A stretch of DNA of 64,000 nucleotides, taken from assembly GCA_963835465.1 (NCBI GenBank), contig CAWIFR010000002.1, positions 558,001 through 622,000 on the forward strand, in the 5' to 3' direction. The notes under the pieces are model-generated. The model was not told where the DNA came from, searched no databases, and was given only the letters and a program-made list of their open reading frames with translations. Below, in pieces: positions 36,995-45,413 of the stretch. Position numbers and translations under genes: made by a program. Positions within the stretch are counted from its first letter, which is position 1. Each line of letters starts with the position of its first letter. The stretch comes from Bog-756 sp963835465. Lineage in GTDB: Bacteria; Actinomycetota; Acidimicrobiia; Acidimicrobiales; RAAP-2.

Positions 36995-37630
36995 TCAGTT
37001 CCGGTGGGATGGAGGGTCCGGGGGCGACGGCCAGGGCGTCGCGCCGAGGCGACGGGCCGAATGGACCAACTCCTCATGCAATGCGTCGAGGGGGACTCCA
37101 TCAAGGTCTCCGGCCTGGATGAGGAAGTCCTCGAATATCCGCCACCCCAGTGCGTCAGCGACGATCTGCGCCGCTCGGACTCGGGCTGCCAGCGGGTCGA
37201 GGCCGTAGGCGTCCTCGAGGGTCCTGGCCATGGCTTGGACCGGGTTGAACGCCTCCGTCGCGACGAGTGGTTGGCCCGAGACGACAAGCGCATTCGCCAC
37301 GCGCACCCACTTGCCCATCACCGTGTCGGGACCGTGCCCCTGGCCGGAGAGCGGATTGTCCGCGACATCCACGGCGAGTTGGGCGGACAGGTCGTCGAAT
37401 ACGGCGAGGACAACCTCACTCCGCAGGCCGATGTACCGCCTGATCAGATCGGGGTGGACATCGGCGGCCTCAGCGATGTCCCGCAGAGACACGCCGTCGA
37501 TTCCCCTTGCAGCGAAGAGCAATGCTGCAGCATCGAGCACGGCACGGCGAACCTCGTCCGGGCCCGAAGGCGCACCCTCGGGTCGCTTCGGCCCGGGGCG
37601 ACGGGGACGTGGAGCATCAGCAGGCATCAT
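36995..37630 (-). CDS. TetR-family regulator
   Basis: About 211 residues. The N-terminal HTH is VRRAVLDAAALLFAARGIDG followed by VSLRDIAEAADVHPDLIRRY, a normal TetR DNA-binding domain; the C-terminal half (FNPVQAMARTLEDAYGLDPL) is the ligand domain. It lies 134 bp upstream of the DszB-like gene on the same strand and probably controls it. The 255-bp gap upstream (37631-37885) contains no gene that I can support and presumably holds its promoter. Confidence 0.82.
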   Translation of the reverse strand: MMPADAPRPRRPGPKRPEGAPSGPDEVRRAVLDAAALLFAARGIDGVSLRDIAEAADVHPDLIRRYIGLRSEVVLAVFDDLSAQLAVDVADNPLSGQGHGPDTVMGKWVRVANALVVSGQPLVATEAFNPVQAMARTLEDAYGLDPLAARVRAAQIVADALGWRIFEDFLIQAGDLDGVPLDALHEELVHSARRLGATPWPSPPDPPSHRN

Positions 37631-37885
37631 GGCAGCGCCAAGGTTCTCACGAGTAGACGACTCGAAGGTTCCGGCGTGTCGTTCACATGGCCACTACGAC
37701 GCCACACCTTGGCGTGCTCACGCACATTGATCGAGCGGCATGACCGCCCTGCCCAAGCAGGCGGAGTGGGCATCCACAAGTGAGCGGGCCGCCTGTCGCT
37801 CTTTGCCGAGGTGATCAGCAGGTTGCCCGCGCGGTCCGGACGATCTGGAGCACGTCGACCCTGGCGCTTGTAGCACCCGCTCCGA

Positions 37886-38743
37886 TCAGAACTCCGGGTC
37901 CGGAAAGGTTGGCTCCCGGCCTTCGGTGTAGGCAAGGATTCCCTCCATTCGGTCGGGGTGGACCACCGAGCGCCAGTGGTGGTCCATCATGATGGCGATG
38001 GCCTGCTCCACAGTCTCGCCCTGTCCCATCTGAACCGAACGCTTGACGGACTGCACCGCGGTGGGCGAGTTGTCGGCGATCCTCTCGGCGATTGCCAGTA
38101 CTGCGTCCATGAGTTCGGCTCTCGGGTGGACCTCGTTGACCATGCCGAGGCGGTAGGCCTCCTGGGCGGGGAGCGGATCGCCGGTCATCAGCATCTGCAT
38201 GGCCCTACCCGGAGGAAGCAATCGGGGAAGGAAGACCGGCCCGCCCCCGCCGGCGGACAGCCCGACCATCGCTTCCGGCTGACCGAATACGGCCTCGTCG
38301 GAGGCGATGATGAAGTCCGTGCTGGCGGCGATCTCGCACCCACCGCCATAAGCCATGCCGTGGACAGCAGCGATGATCGGCCTGCTCAACTGGCGCAACG
38401 TGTAGAGAACACGGTCGAAGACCTGACGCTGACGGAGCCACTCTTCCTTCGTCATCTGCTTGCGCTGGTAGAGGTCGCCGCCGACAGAGAATGCGCGGTC
38501 GCCGGCTCCCGTGATGATGGCGACCCGCACAGAAGGACGGGCGGCGATGGTCTCGAGTACTTCGATGAGCTGTGCCGCCAGCTCCGTCGTCACCGCGTTG
38601 TCGGCGTGCGGCCGATTGAGGGTAATCACAGCCACACGCTCGCCCGACACGTACTCGACGAGCACGAGCTGGTCAGGCTCCTCCGTGCTGGTCGGCGGGC
38701 GGTAGCCGAGGCGCCCCATGCGGGTATTGCCACCATCTGCCAT
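37886..38743 (-). CDS. Enoyl-CoA hydratase/isomerase family protein
   Basis: 285 residues from ATG 38743 with a GGAGG site. The crotonase motifs are RVAVITLNRPHADNAVTTEL, ITGAGDRAFSVGGDLYQ, HGMAYGGGCEIAASTDFIIA and FGQPEAMVGLSAGGGGPVFL. Of the two catalytic Glu positions of classical hydratases, the first region has Cys-Glu-Ile (GGGCEIA) and the second GQPEAMVGL, so hydratase or isomerase activity is possible. It precedes the TetR and DszB-like genes on the same strand. The substrate is unknown; an aromatic or alicyclic CoA thioester is conceivable. Confidence 0.82.
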   Translation of the reverse strand: MADGGNTRMGRLGYRPPTSTEEPDQLVLVEYVSGERVAVITLNRPHADNAVTTELAAQLIEVLETIAARPSVRVAIITGAGDRAFSVGGDLYQRKQMTKEEWLRQRQVFDRVLYTLRQLSRPIIAAVHGMAYGGGCEIAASTDFIIASDEAVFGQPEAMVGLSAGGGGPVFLPRLLPPGRAMQMLMTGDPLPAQEAYRLGMVNEVHPRAELMDAVLAIAERIADNSPTAVQSVKRSVQMGQGETVEQAIAIMMDHHWRSVVHPDRMEGILAYTEGREPTFPDPEF

Positions 38744-38900
38744 CTGGTCCTCCAATGCGTTCGATTGAACACATTCTTGACGGCACATGATCCACGCAAT
38801 AGGGCCGAAGGGCCCATGACCTGACCCCTAGCGAGTCACGGATAACGGGTCGCGCCGGGTGGCGTGACATCACCGCTGCCCCTGATCGCCGGGAGTAGGT

Positions 38901-39590
38901 CGCTTTATCCGGAGGCCAATCCCGGGGTGCTTGCAGCAGTTATCACGTGAGTGACGCGTGCATTCTGATCATCGAACTGGAGGCACCGGCCAAAGGTCAC
39001 GCATAGGGGATCAAGGACTTGCGTGTCCAGGCCGTGGTCGAATTGCCACACCGGCTCGCTTGAGAGCTCGCTGAACGGTTGAAGCGTCGACGTTCAAAAT
39101 CTTCCCGACCGCGGCAAGGGAATCGCCGGCTCGATATTGGCTGGCGGCTCGTTCGATGTCCGTTGGAGTCAGCTTGGGCAGGTTCACCCTCCGGGCGATG
39201 CCGAGGCGTTCAAGATGGTCGGCCACCGTACGGCGGTGGACATCGAATGCCCGGCCGAGTTCGGCCAATGAACGGCCGTGCTGGTACGCGGCAGCTACGG
39301 CATCAAGCTCAGAAGGGCTCAGTCGACGCTGGACTGGTTTTGTCGGTCGTCGAGCAGCACCATCTGCGGTGGGGGAGTCGACGTCATCGACGTCGGCGTT
39401 GAATGCCCTGGAGCCGGGGTTTGAATGCCGTCCCTTATTGTCCGGACTGGCGGCCCCCGTGCGATTCGCGGACCGATGCGGGGCCTTCTGTGGCTTCCGA
39501 CTGGACGCTGGTTCAACGAGTAACCCCTGTTCAGGTACTGGTTCTAGCGTATCGGGAGGGTTTGAAAGCCGTCCCCAAAGGTCCACTCGT
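38901..39590 (-). repeat. Repeat copy B, left part
   Basis: Close match to 50095-50790 (copy C) starting at the shared GGGGTGCTTGCAGCAG region and running to the CCACTCGT at which an IS481-type element is inserted; its right part resumes at 40895. It contains the intact double-HTH gene. Confidence 0.75.
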
Positions 39591-39643
39591 GTTCTGTCCC
39601 ATGACATCGCGGACAGACGAACCCACCAAGGGTAGATGATCAA
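39011..39643 (-). CDS. Tandem helix-turn-helix protein, copy B (intact)
   Basis: About 195-210 residues. The first ~25 residues now come from the inserted IS; the original start is probably GTG at about 39585 (VDLWGRLSNPPDTLEPVPEQ). A disordered segment (NKGRHSNPGSRAFNADVDD) leads to HTH 1 (YQHGRSLAELGRAFDVHRRT, VADHLERLGIARRVN) and HTH 2 (YRAGDSLAAVGKILNVDAST, VQRALKRAGVAIRPRPG). Two consecutive 45-residue HTHs of this type form the C-terminal DNA-binding part of many actinobacterial serine recombinases, but no resolvase domain is present. It may bind the repeat element itself. Confidence 0.68.
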   Translation of the reverse strand: MIIYPWWVRLSAMSWDRTRVDLWGRLSNPPDTLEPVPEQGLLVEPASSRKPQKAPHRSANRTGAASPDNKGRHSNPGSRAFNADVDDVDSPTADGAARRPTKPVQRRLSPSELDAVAAAYQHGRSLAELGRAFDVHRRTVADHLERLGIARRVNLPKLTPTDIERAASQYRAGDSLAAVGKILNVDASTVQRALKRAGVAIRPRPGHASP

Positions 39644-40886
39644 GGGCTGGTGCCCAGGCGCTGGTAGTCCCTGGTGGGATCCAACGTGAGGTGGCGGAGC
39701 AGTTCGCCCTCCTCGCTCAGCACCCGGATGTCGAGGTCACAGACCAGAATGATGATCCGGCGTCCGGTGTGGGCCCGGCCGACGCCAACGTGGTGGAGCT
39801 TTGTGCCGTGGCGCAGGGTGAAGACCCCGGTCGTGTCGACCTTGTCGTGGCGCACCCGGGTGTGCGGGGTCATCGGGTACTTGTCCGGGTCCGGGGTGTC
39901 CTTTTCGAGTGCGTCGTAGGCCTTCTTCGGGGGGACCATGCCCCGGGCCGAGTGCGGCCGTTCCTCGTTGCAGTAGCGGACGAAGAAGTCGATCTGGCCC
40001 TGGAGCTCGGCGATGGAGGTGGCGAGGTCCCGTTTGCGCAGCCAGCGCTTGAGCGTCTTGTGGAAGCGCTCGATCTTGCCTTGGGTCTGCGGATGGTAGG
40101 GCTTGCCGTGCTTGATGCCGATGCCCAAGGTGGTGAGCTCGGTCTCGAAGCCGCAGCGCCCGTTGCGGAACTGAGCGGTGAAGATTCCGCCATTGTCTGT
40201 CAACATCGAGGCATGAAACCCCCAGGTGGACGTGGCTTGATAGAAGGCGGCGACCACATCGGCGGCCGTGGCCACCGGCACCACCACGGCGGCCACCACC
40301 ATGCGGGAGTAGTCATCGACGAAGTCGAGGATCTCCACCTTGCATCCCTCCTCGGTCCCGTCGTCGATCACCCAGTGGGTCATGTCGGCCTGCCAGGTCT
40401 CGTTCGGAAGGGAAGCCTCGAACCGGGTCCACGAGGTCCGTGGGCGCTTCTGGGGCTGCGGGGTGACGAACCCCCTCCGGACCAGTACCCGGTGGATGGT
40501 GGAGCGTCCGGGGGCCTTCCCGTGGCGCTGGCGCAGGTGGTATTGGATGGTGAGGGGGCCGGCGTCCAGGCCCTCCTCGTCGAGATGCCTGCGCATGGTC
40601 ACGATCTCGTTCTCCAGCTCGACCGGGGTCTGGGTGGGCCGGCGACGGGGGGCCGTCGTCAGCGGAACCAGGGCCTCGTAGCCACCGGAACCGAATCGCA
40701 CGACCTGCTTGGCCACCCACGATTTCGACATGCCGATCGACGAAGCCACCGACCGGAGGGACTGACCTTCGACCAGCACGGCATCGACTGCATAACGAGC
40801 ACGATCCATGGACACCACCAGAGTAGGTGTCCACGATGTCATGGGACATGCTGTCCACTAACTCGTGGAACCAGACACTCTAGCGC
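39591..40886 (-). mobile_element. IS481-type insertion sequence with 8-bp target duplication
   Basis: A 1.3-kb element interrupts repeat copy B. CCACTCGT occurs directly on both sides (about 39583-39590 and 40887-40894). Imperfect terminal inverted repeats of 21 bp (TGTCCCATGACATCG core) lie at 39595-39615 and 40828-40848; an extra 38 bp lie between the right one and the target duplication. The uninterrupted sequence in copy A (29944-29960) confirms the insertion point. Confidence 0.82.
39640..40842 (-). CDS. IS481-family DDE transposase
   Basis: 400 residues, intact. An N-terminal HTH (LVEGQSLRSVASSIGMSKSW) is followed by the integrase core with its DDE triad: Asp in NETWQADMTHWVIDD, Asp in ASMLTDNGGIF, and Glu in HPQTQGKIERFHKTLKRWL. 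A C-terminal segment (GVFTLRHGTKLHHVGVGRAH) of IS481 type follows. The first codons lie inside the terminal inverted repeat; Met12 is an alternative start. Confidence 0.92.
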   Translation of the reverse strand: MTSWTPTLVVSMDRARYAVDAVLVEGQSLRSVASSIGMSKSWVAKQVVRFGSGGYEALVPLTTAPRRRPTQTPVELENEIVTMRRHLDEEGLDAGPLTIQYHLRQRHGKAPGRSTIHRVLVRRGFVTPQPQKRPRTSWTRFEASLPNETWQADMTHWVIDDGTEEGCKVEILDFVDDYSRMVVAAVVVPVATAADVVAAFYQATSTWGFHASMLTDNGGIFTAQFRNGRCGFETELTTLGIGIKHGKPYHPQTQGKIERFHKTLKRWLRKRDLATSIAELQGQIDFFVRYCNEERPHSARGMVPPKKAYDALEKDTPDPDKYPMTPHTRVRHDKVDTTGVFTLRHGTKLHHVGVGRAHTGRRIIILVCDLDIRVLSEEGELLRHLTLDPTRDYQRLGTSP

Positions 40887-40894
40887 CCACTCGT

Positions 40895-41598
40895 TGTCAG
40901 AAATACAACGTTTCACCAGTTCAGGGCGTACTTCGCGTGTCCGATCGCTCAGACGCGTTTGTTTCCTCTTTCAAACCTCTTTCGCAGGCGCAAGGAAACT
41001 AGATCACGCCTGAGCCTCGACGATCTCCAGCAGCTTCTCCTGAGGGGTCCTGAACTCGGTTCCCCGCAGGGGACCGACGAGGTGATCGGACATGTGCAGC
41101 GAAACTTCCAGTAGGTCCTCCCCAACACGGTCGCGTACGTAGTCCATCTCGAACTCGAGCCGATTCATGACGCCGAGAACGGATCGATTGGCGGTCTTGG
41201 AGAAGCTTGCCTCGGACATGGCCCAGCGCTCCGATGCGATGAATGCGGCGCTCACCCCGAGGACCTTGAGGATCGATTCGAGCGCATCAGGGAACCGCGC
41301 CGCGATCGAGGTCGCCGGAGCCAGCGGGAGAAGCACCGGGAACAGCGTCGCCTCGTTGACCAAGAAGGCGACCTGTGGTCGCCAGAAGATGGCGGTGGCG
41401 TACCAATTCCCCAGGGCCGTCGTCGGGTGCTCCACGGCGGGTATGACGGGTTGCTTCACTCGATCGAGCAGCTTCTTGGTGCCATGGATCGTGTACACGG
41501 GCACCAGTGTGCCTGTGTGAGTTGGCCGTGCAGAGTCATCCTCAAGTAGCCGAACTTCCGAAGGAGATGCCGCAGCGCGCTCGCGAAAGTTGCCTGCC
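40895..41598 (-). repeat. Repeat copy B, right part
   Basis: Continues copy B after the IS. Starting TGTCAGAAATACAACGTTTC it matches copy A from about 29951 to 30652, including the DUF6933-like gene and the ~90 bp upstream of its start. Confidence 0.75.
41004..41504 (-). CDS. DUF6933-like protein, copy B
   Basis: 166 residues from GTG 41504 (VPVYTIHGTKKLLDRVKQPV). Further conserved stretches are NWYATAIFWRPQVAFLVNEA, LLPLAPATSIAARFPDALES and VMNRLEFEMDYVRDRVGEDL, ending EIVEAQA. The frame is open upstream to 41885, but that part has no counterpart in copy A. The start Y-T-I-H-G-T-K-K-L-L is characteristic of DUF6933, of unknown function. In both copies it lies immediately upstream of the HTH gene on the same strand, so the two may be one functional unit, for example toxin/antitoxin-like, though nothing proves it. 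Confidence 0.7.
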   Translation of the reverse strand: MPVYTIHGTKKLLDRVKQPVIPAVEHPTTALGNWYATAIFWRPQVAFLVNEATLFPVLLPLAPATSIAARFPDALESILKVLGVSAAFIASERWAMSEASFSKTANRSVLGVMNRLEFEMDYVRDRVGEDLLEVSLHMSDHLVGPLRGTEFRTPQEKLLEIVEAQA

Positions 41599-41676
41599 CA
41601 CCACCGGTACGTCGGGGATAGCCTCGTGGACCGGTCAGACTGTTCTTGATCCGGCAATGGCAGGAGACTGACCGCA

Positions 41677-44217
41677 ATGGCGTCCAACGGCACCGAACAG
41701 GAGGCGTCAGGCTCCAAGCCCGATGTGATGGAAGACCTGAAGACCCTTCCCGTCGCCGAGGTCGAGAAGCGGCTCAGCTCGTCCCCGGACGGCCTCACCC
41801 AGGTCGAGGCCGAGAGGCGACTGGCGCAATACGGCCCGAACGAGCTAGTGGAGAAGCAGGTCAACCCGCTGCTGAAGTTCTTCACCTACTTCTGGGGGCC
41901 CATCCCCTGGATGATCGAGGCGGCAGTGATTCTGTCCGGAGTGCTCGGGCACTGGCCCGACTTCTTCATCATCCTGGTCCTGCTCCTGGCCAACGCTGGG
42001 ATCGGGTTCTGGGAAGAGCGCCAGGCGGGCAAGGCGATTGCCGCCCTGAAGGCCGAACTGGCGATCAAGGCTCGTGTCAAACGGGACGGCAAATGGGTCA
42101 CTCCACCCTCGCGTGAGCTGGTTCCGGGAGATGTCATCCGCCTACGCCTAGGGGACATCGTGCCCGCAGACGCACGCCTGCTGGACGGCGACCCGATCGG
42201 AGTGGATCAGTCGGCACTGACCGGGGAGTCGATGCCCGCCACCTGCCAGTCCGGTGATGCGGTGTTCTCTGCCTCGATCATCCGCCAGGGCGAGATCGGC
42301 GCACTCGTCTACGCGACGGGTGCGGACACCTACTTCGGGCAGACCGCGGAGCTGGTGCAGGAAGCCCAGACGGTCAGCCATTTCCAACGGGCCGTTCTCA
42401 AGATCGGCACGTATCTGATCATCCTGGCGGTGGCCATGGTCGTGGTGATCATCGCCGTCTCCACCATCCGCGGTGACGCCTTCTTCACCACCTTGCAGTT
42501 CGCGCTCGTCCTCACCGTGGCCGCCATCCCCGTGGCCATGCCGACGGTGTTGTCGGTGACGATGGCCGTCGGTGCCCGGGTGCTTGCATCCAAGAAGGCC
42601 ATCGTCAGCCGATTGGTGGCCATCGAGGAGCTGGCCGGTGTGGACGTGCTCTGCGCCGACAAGACCGGGACCCTGACCCAGAACAAGCTCACCCTGGGCG
42701 ATCCCTACGCTGTCGCTCCACTTACGGGAGGACAGGTGATCCTCGACGCCTCCCTGGCCTCACGCGCCGATGACGCCGACGCCATCGATCTGGCGGTGCT
42801 CGGTGGCCTCACGGATGATCAGTCGCTGGACGATTACCACGTGACCGAGTTCCAACCGTTCAATGCGGTGCGCAAGTGCACCGAAGCCACTGTCACCGGC
42901 ATGGACGGCACCTCGTTCAAGGTGACCAAGGGTGCCGCCCAGGTGATCCTGGAGCTTTCCGCAAATGAGTCGCAGGTGAAGCCAGACGTCGACGCAGCAG
43001 TCGACGGGTTCGCGGCACGGGGCTTCCGTTCATTGGGTGTGGCCCGGGCCGAGGGAGACGGACCGTGGAACTTCGTCGGGGTGTTGCCCCTCTTCGACCC
43101 ACCGCGGGAGGACGCCAAATCGACCATCGCCACCGCCCTGCGGATGGGCGTAGACGTCAAAATGGTCACCGGCGATGCCCTGGCCATCGCCCGGGAAACG
43201 GCCCGGACGCTCGCGATGGGCTCGGACATCCTCGATGCTTCCGGGCTGGGCGACGTGAAGCGCGATGAGACCGCTGCGACGGCTCAGTCCATCGACGATG
43301 CCGACGGGTTCGCCCAGGTCTTCCCGGAACACAAGTTCCACATCGTGGACATTCTCCAGAGGCGAGGGCACATCGTCGGCATGACGGGCGACGGCGTGAA
43401 CGACGCTCCGGCCCTGAAGAAGGCCGACTGTGGCATCGCCGTCTCGGATGCCACGGATGCGGCACGGGCGGCGGCGGACATCGTGCTGACCACTCCCGGG
43501 CTCTCGGTGATCATCGACGCGATCAAAGAGAGCCGCAGGATCTTCCAGCGGATGAACAGCTACGCCATCTACCGCATCGCGGAAACCGTGCGTGTGCTGC
43601 TGTTCGTCTCAGCCGTGATCCTGATCTACAACTTCTTCCCGGTCACGGCGATCCAGATCGTGATGCTGGCCCTGCTCAACGACGTTGCCATCCTGTCCAT
43701 CGCGTACGACAACGTGCGTTACCGGGAGCAGCCCGAGGCGTGGAACATGCGCCTGGTGCTCGGGATCGCTACCGTCCTCGGCGTCGTCGGACCGATCGCC
43801 GCTTTCGGCTTGTTCACCCTGGGCGACCAGGTGTTTCACCTCGACCATGCCCACCTGCAGACCCTGATGTACCTGATGCTCTCGGTTGCCGGTCACCTGA
43901 CCATCCTCCTCGCCCGGACCCGTGGTCCGTTCTGGTCGATCAAACCCGCTCGGATCCTCGTGCTGGCCGTGCTCGGCACACAGGCTCTGGCGACCCTGAT
44001 CGCCGTATACGGGGTCTTCATGACGCCCCTCGGCTGGAGGTACGCAGCCCTGGTCTGGGGCTATGCGCTCGTGTGGTTCCTCCTCACCGACCGGGTGAAA
44101 CTGCTCGCCTACCGGATCCTCGATCCGGTCGACGGCACGACGGTTGCGCTCACCGGCACGCCGAAGGAAGTCGCTCACTCGTCGACCGTGGACCCGTTCC
44201 ACCCTGGTGCCGAATAG
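41677..44217 (+). CDS. P-type (P3A) proton-exporting ATPase
   Basis: 846 residues, intact. The N-terminal cation-ATPase domain (GLTQVEAERRLAQYGPNELV), the actuator loop SALTGESMPA (~180), the phosphorylation site CADKTGTLTQN (Asp328) and the hinge MTGDGVNDAPALKKADCGIA (569 onward) are all present. The membrane segment LTVAAIPVAMPTVLSVTMAV has the AIPVA.P motif typical of plasma-membrane H+-ATPases, not the CPC of heavy-metal pumps. It pumps H+ outward at the expense of ATP. ATG 41677 is preceded by AGGAGACTGACCGCA. The gene 130 bp downstream is a polyphosphate kinase 2, which could regenerate nucleotide triphosphate. Confidence 0.92.
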   Translation: MASNGTEQEASGSKPDVMEDLKTLPVAEVEKRLSSSPDGLTQVEAERRLAQYGPNELVEKQVNPLLKFFTYFWGPIPWMIEAAVILSGVLGHWPDFFIILVLLLANAGIGFWEERQAGKAIAALKAELAIKARVKRDGKWVTPPSRELVPGDVIRLRLGDIVPADARLLDGDPIGVDQSALTGESMPATCQSGDAVFSASIIRQGEIGALVYATGADTYFGQTAELVQEAQTVSHFQRAVLKIGTYLIILAVAMVVVIIAVSTIRGDAFFTTLQFALVLTVAAIPVAMPTVLSVTMAVGARVLASKKAIVSRLVAIEELAGVDVLCADKTGTLTQNKLTLGDPYAVAPLTGGQVILDASLASRADDADAIDLAVLGGLTDDQSLDDYHVTEFQPFNAVRKCTEATVTGMDGTSFKVTKGAAQVILELSANESQVKPDVDAAVDGFAARGFRSLGVARAEGDGPWNFVGVLPLFDPPREDAKSTIATALRMGVDVKMVTGDALAIARETARTLAMGSDILDASGLGDVKRDETAATAQSIDDADGFAQVFPEHKFHIVDILQRRGHIVGMTGDGVNDAPALKKADCGIAVSDATDAARAAADIVLTTPGLSVIIDAIKESRRIFQRMNSYAIYRIAETVRVLLFVSAVILIYNFFPVTAIQIVMLALLNDVAILSIAYDNVRYREQPEAWNMRLVLGIATVLGVVGPIAAFGLFTLGDQVFHLDHAHLQTLMYLMLSVAGHLTILLARTRGPFWSIKPARILVLAVLGTQALATLIAVYGVFMTPLGWRYAALVWGYALVWFLLTDRVKLLAYRILDPVDGTTVALTGTPKEVAHSSTVDPFHPGAE

Positions 44218-44345
44218 GAGCACCCCGTGTACCACGACCGCAGAAATCGGCCCTATGGGCGGGAGATCGAGAGCAGAGGCGACGATGTGCCGGGGACCGA
44301 TGGCCGCCCGTGTGGCCGGTGTGCCAGGGGAAGGAGTTCAACCGC

Positions 44346-45248
44346 GTGAAACTCAAGAAGGCACTGCTCGACGAGCTGATGGTCCGACCGGGAGAACCGG
44401 CCGGCCTCGATAGCCGGAGCACCGAGTCGACGGCGATCGAGTGGAAGGGCTCGGACAAGCGAAGGTACAAGAAGGTCGCCGAGGAGGATCTCGCCTCGTT
44501 CGTCGACGAGCTGAGTGAGGCACAGCGACTGTTCTGGGCCAACGACACGCACGCGCTATTGATCGTCCTCCAGGCCATGGACGCTGCCGGAAAGGACGGG
44601 ACCATCCGCCACGTGATGTCGGGTGTCAACCCGCAAGGCTGCAAGGTCGAGGCCTTCAAGGAGCCGACGGGTGAAGAACTCGCACACGACTTCTTGTGGC
44701 GTGCCAGCAAGCTGCTGCCCGAGCGAGGAATGATCGGGATCTTCAATCGCTCCTACTACGAGGAGGTCCTGGTGGCCCGGGTCCATCCTGAGCTCCTCGC
44801 GCGAGGCAGGCCAGCCTCGGTCAGCGTGCCATCGGCTCAGGTCTGGCGGGACCGCTACGAGGACATCAACGGTTTCGAGCGCCACCTCCACCGAAACGGG
44901 ACCCGCATCGTCAAGATCTTTCTGCACGTCTCCCGCGACGAGCAGAAGCGGCGTTTCCTCGAGCGACTGGAAGACCCCGCCAAGAATTGGAAGTTCTCGG
45001 CCAGCGATCTGGCCGAGCGCAAGTACTGGCACGAGTATCGGGCTGCGTACGAGGAGGCCCTCACCGCCACGTCGACCCCTTGGGCGCCTTGGTATGTGGT
45101 GCCGGCCGATCACAAGTACGCACTGCGGGCCCTCGTCGGCGGCATCGTGGTCGACGGAATCGACCAGATGGACCTCGAGCCACCGTGGATCAGCACGGAC
45201 GAGCGGGAAGCGATGGCCCGGGCCAAGGCCGAATTGCTCGCCGAGTGA
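44346..45248 (+). CDS. ppk2: Polyphosphate kinase 2
   Basis: 300 residues from GTG 44346, with AAGGAG 10 nt upstream. Walker A is QAMDAAGKDGTIRHVMSGV (about residues 77-95), Walker B NRSYYEEVLVARVHPELL, and the lid GFERHLHRNGTRIVKIFLHV followed by the KKRF-like EQKRRFLERLEDP; AERKYWHEYRAAYEEAL is also conserved. The single PPK2 domain phosphorylates nucleoside mono- or diphosphates with polyphosphate. The DAAGKDGT and lid sequences resemble class III/I members, so ADP-to-ATP or AMP-to-ADP use is possible. Placed after the proton ATPase, it suggests a low-energy survival function. Confidence 0.9.
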   Translation: MKLKKALLDELMVRPGEPAGLDSRSTESTAIEWKGSDKRRYKKVAEEDLASFVDELSEAQRLFWANDTHALLIVLQAMDAAGKDGTIRHVMSGVNPQGCKVEAFKEPTGEELAHDFLWRASKLLPERGMIGIFNRSYYEEVLVARVHPELLARGRPASVSVPSAQVWRDRYEDINGFERHLHRNGTRIVKIFLHVSRDEQKRRFLERLEDPAKNWKFSASDLAERKYWHEYRAAYEEALTATSTPWAPWYVVPADHKYALRALVGGIVVDGIDQMDLEPPWISTDEREAMARAKAELLAE

Positions 45249-45413
45249 GGCGGTCGTGCCGACTCAGTTGGTGGTGGTCGACTGCGCATTCATCACCACG
45301 GAAGGAGTCACGATGCAGTCGTCCCGTTGCTCCATTCAGAAGGAGGCGCCTCCGTCCGTAGCGTGGGCCCGCACCCAGGCTCGGGTCGCCTCATCGAGGG
45401 TGATGTTTTCCGC

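Noticed and set aside
35608..37122. 504-codon plus-strand frame over the DszB-like gene
   Set aside because: Antisense shadow; the minus-strand protein has conserved catalytic residues and a ribosome site.
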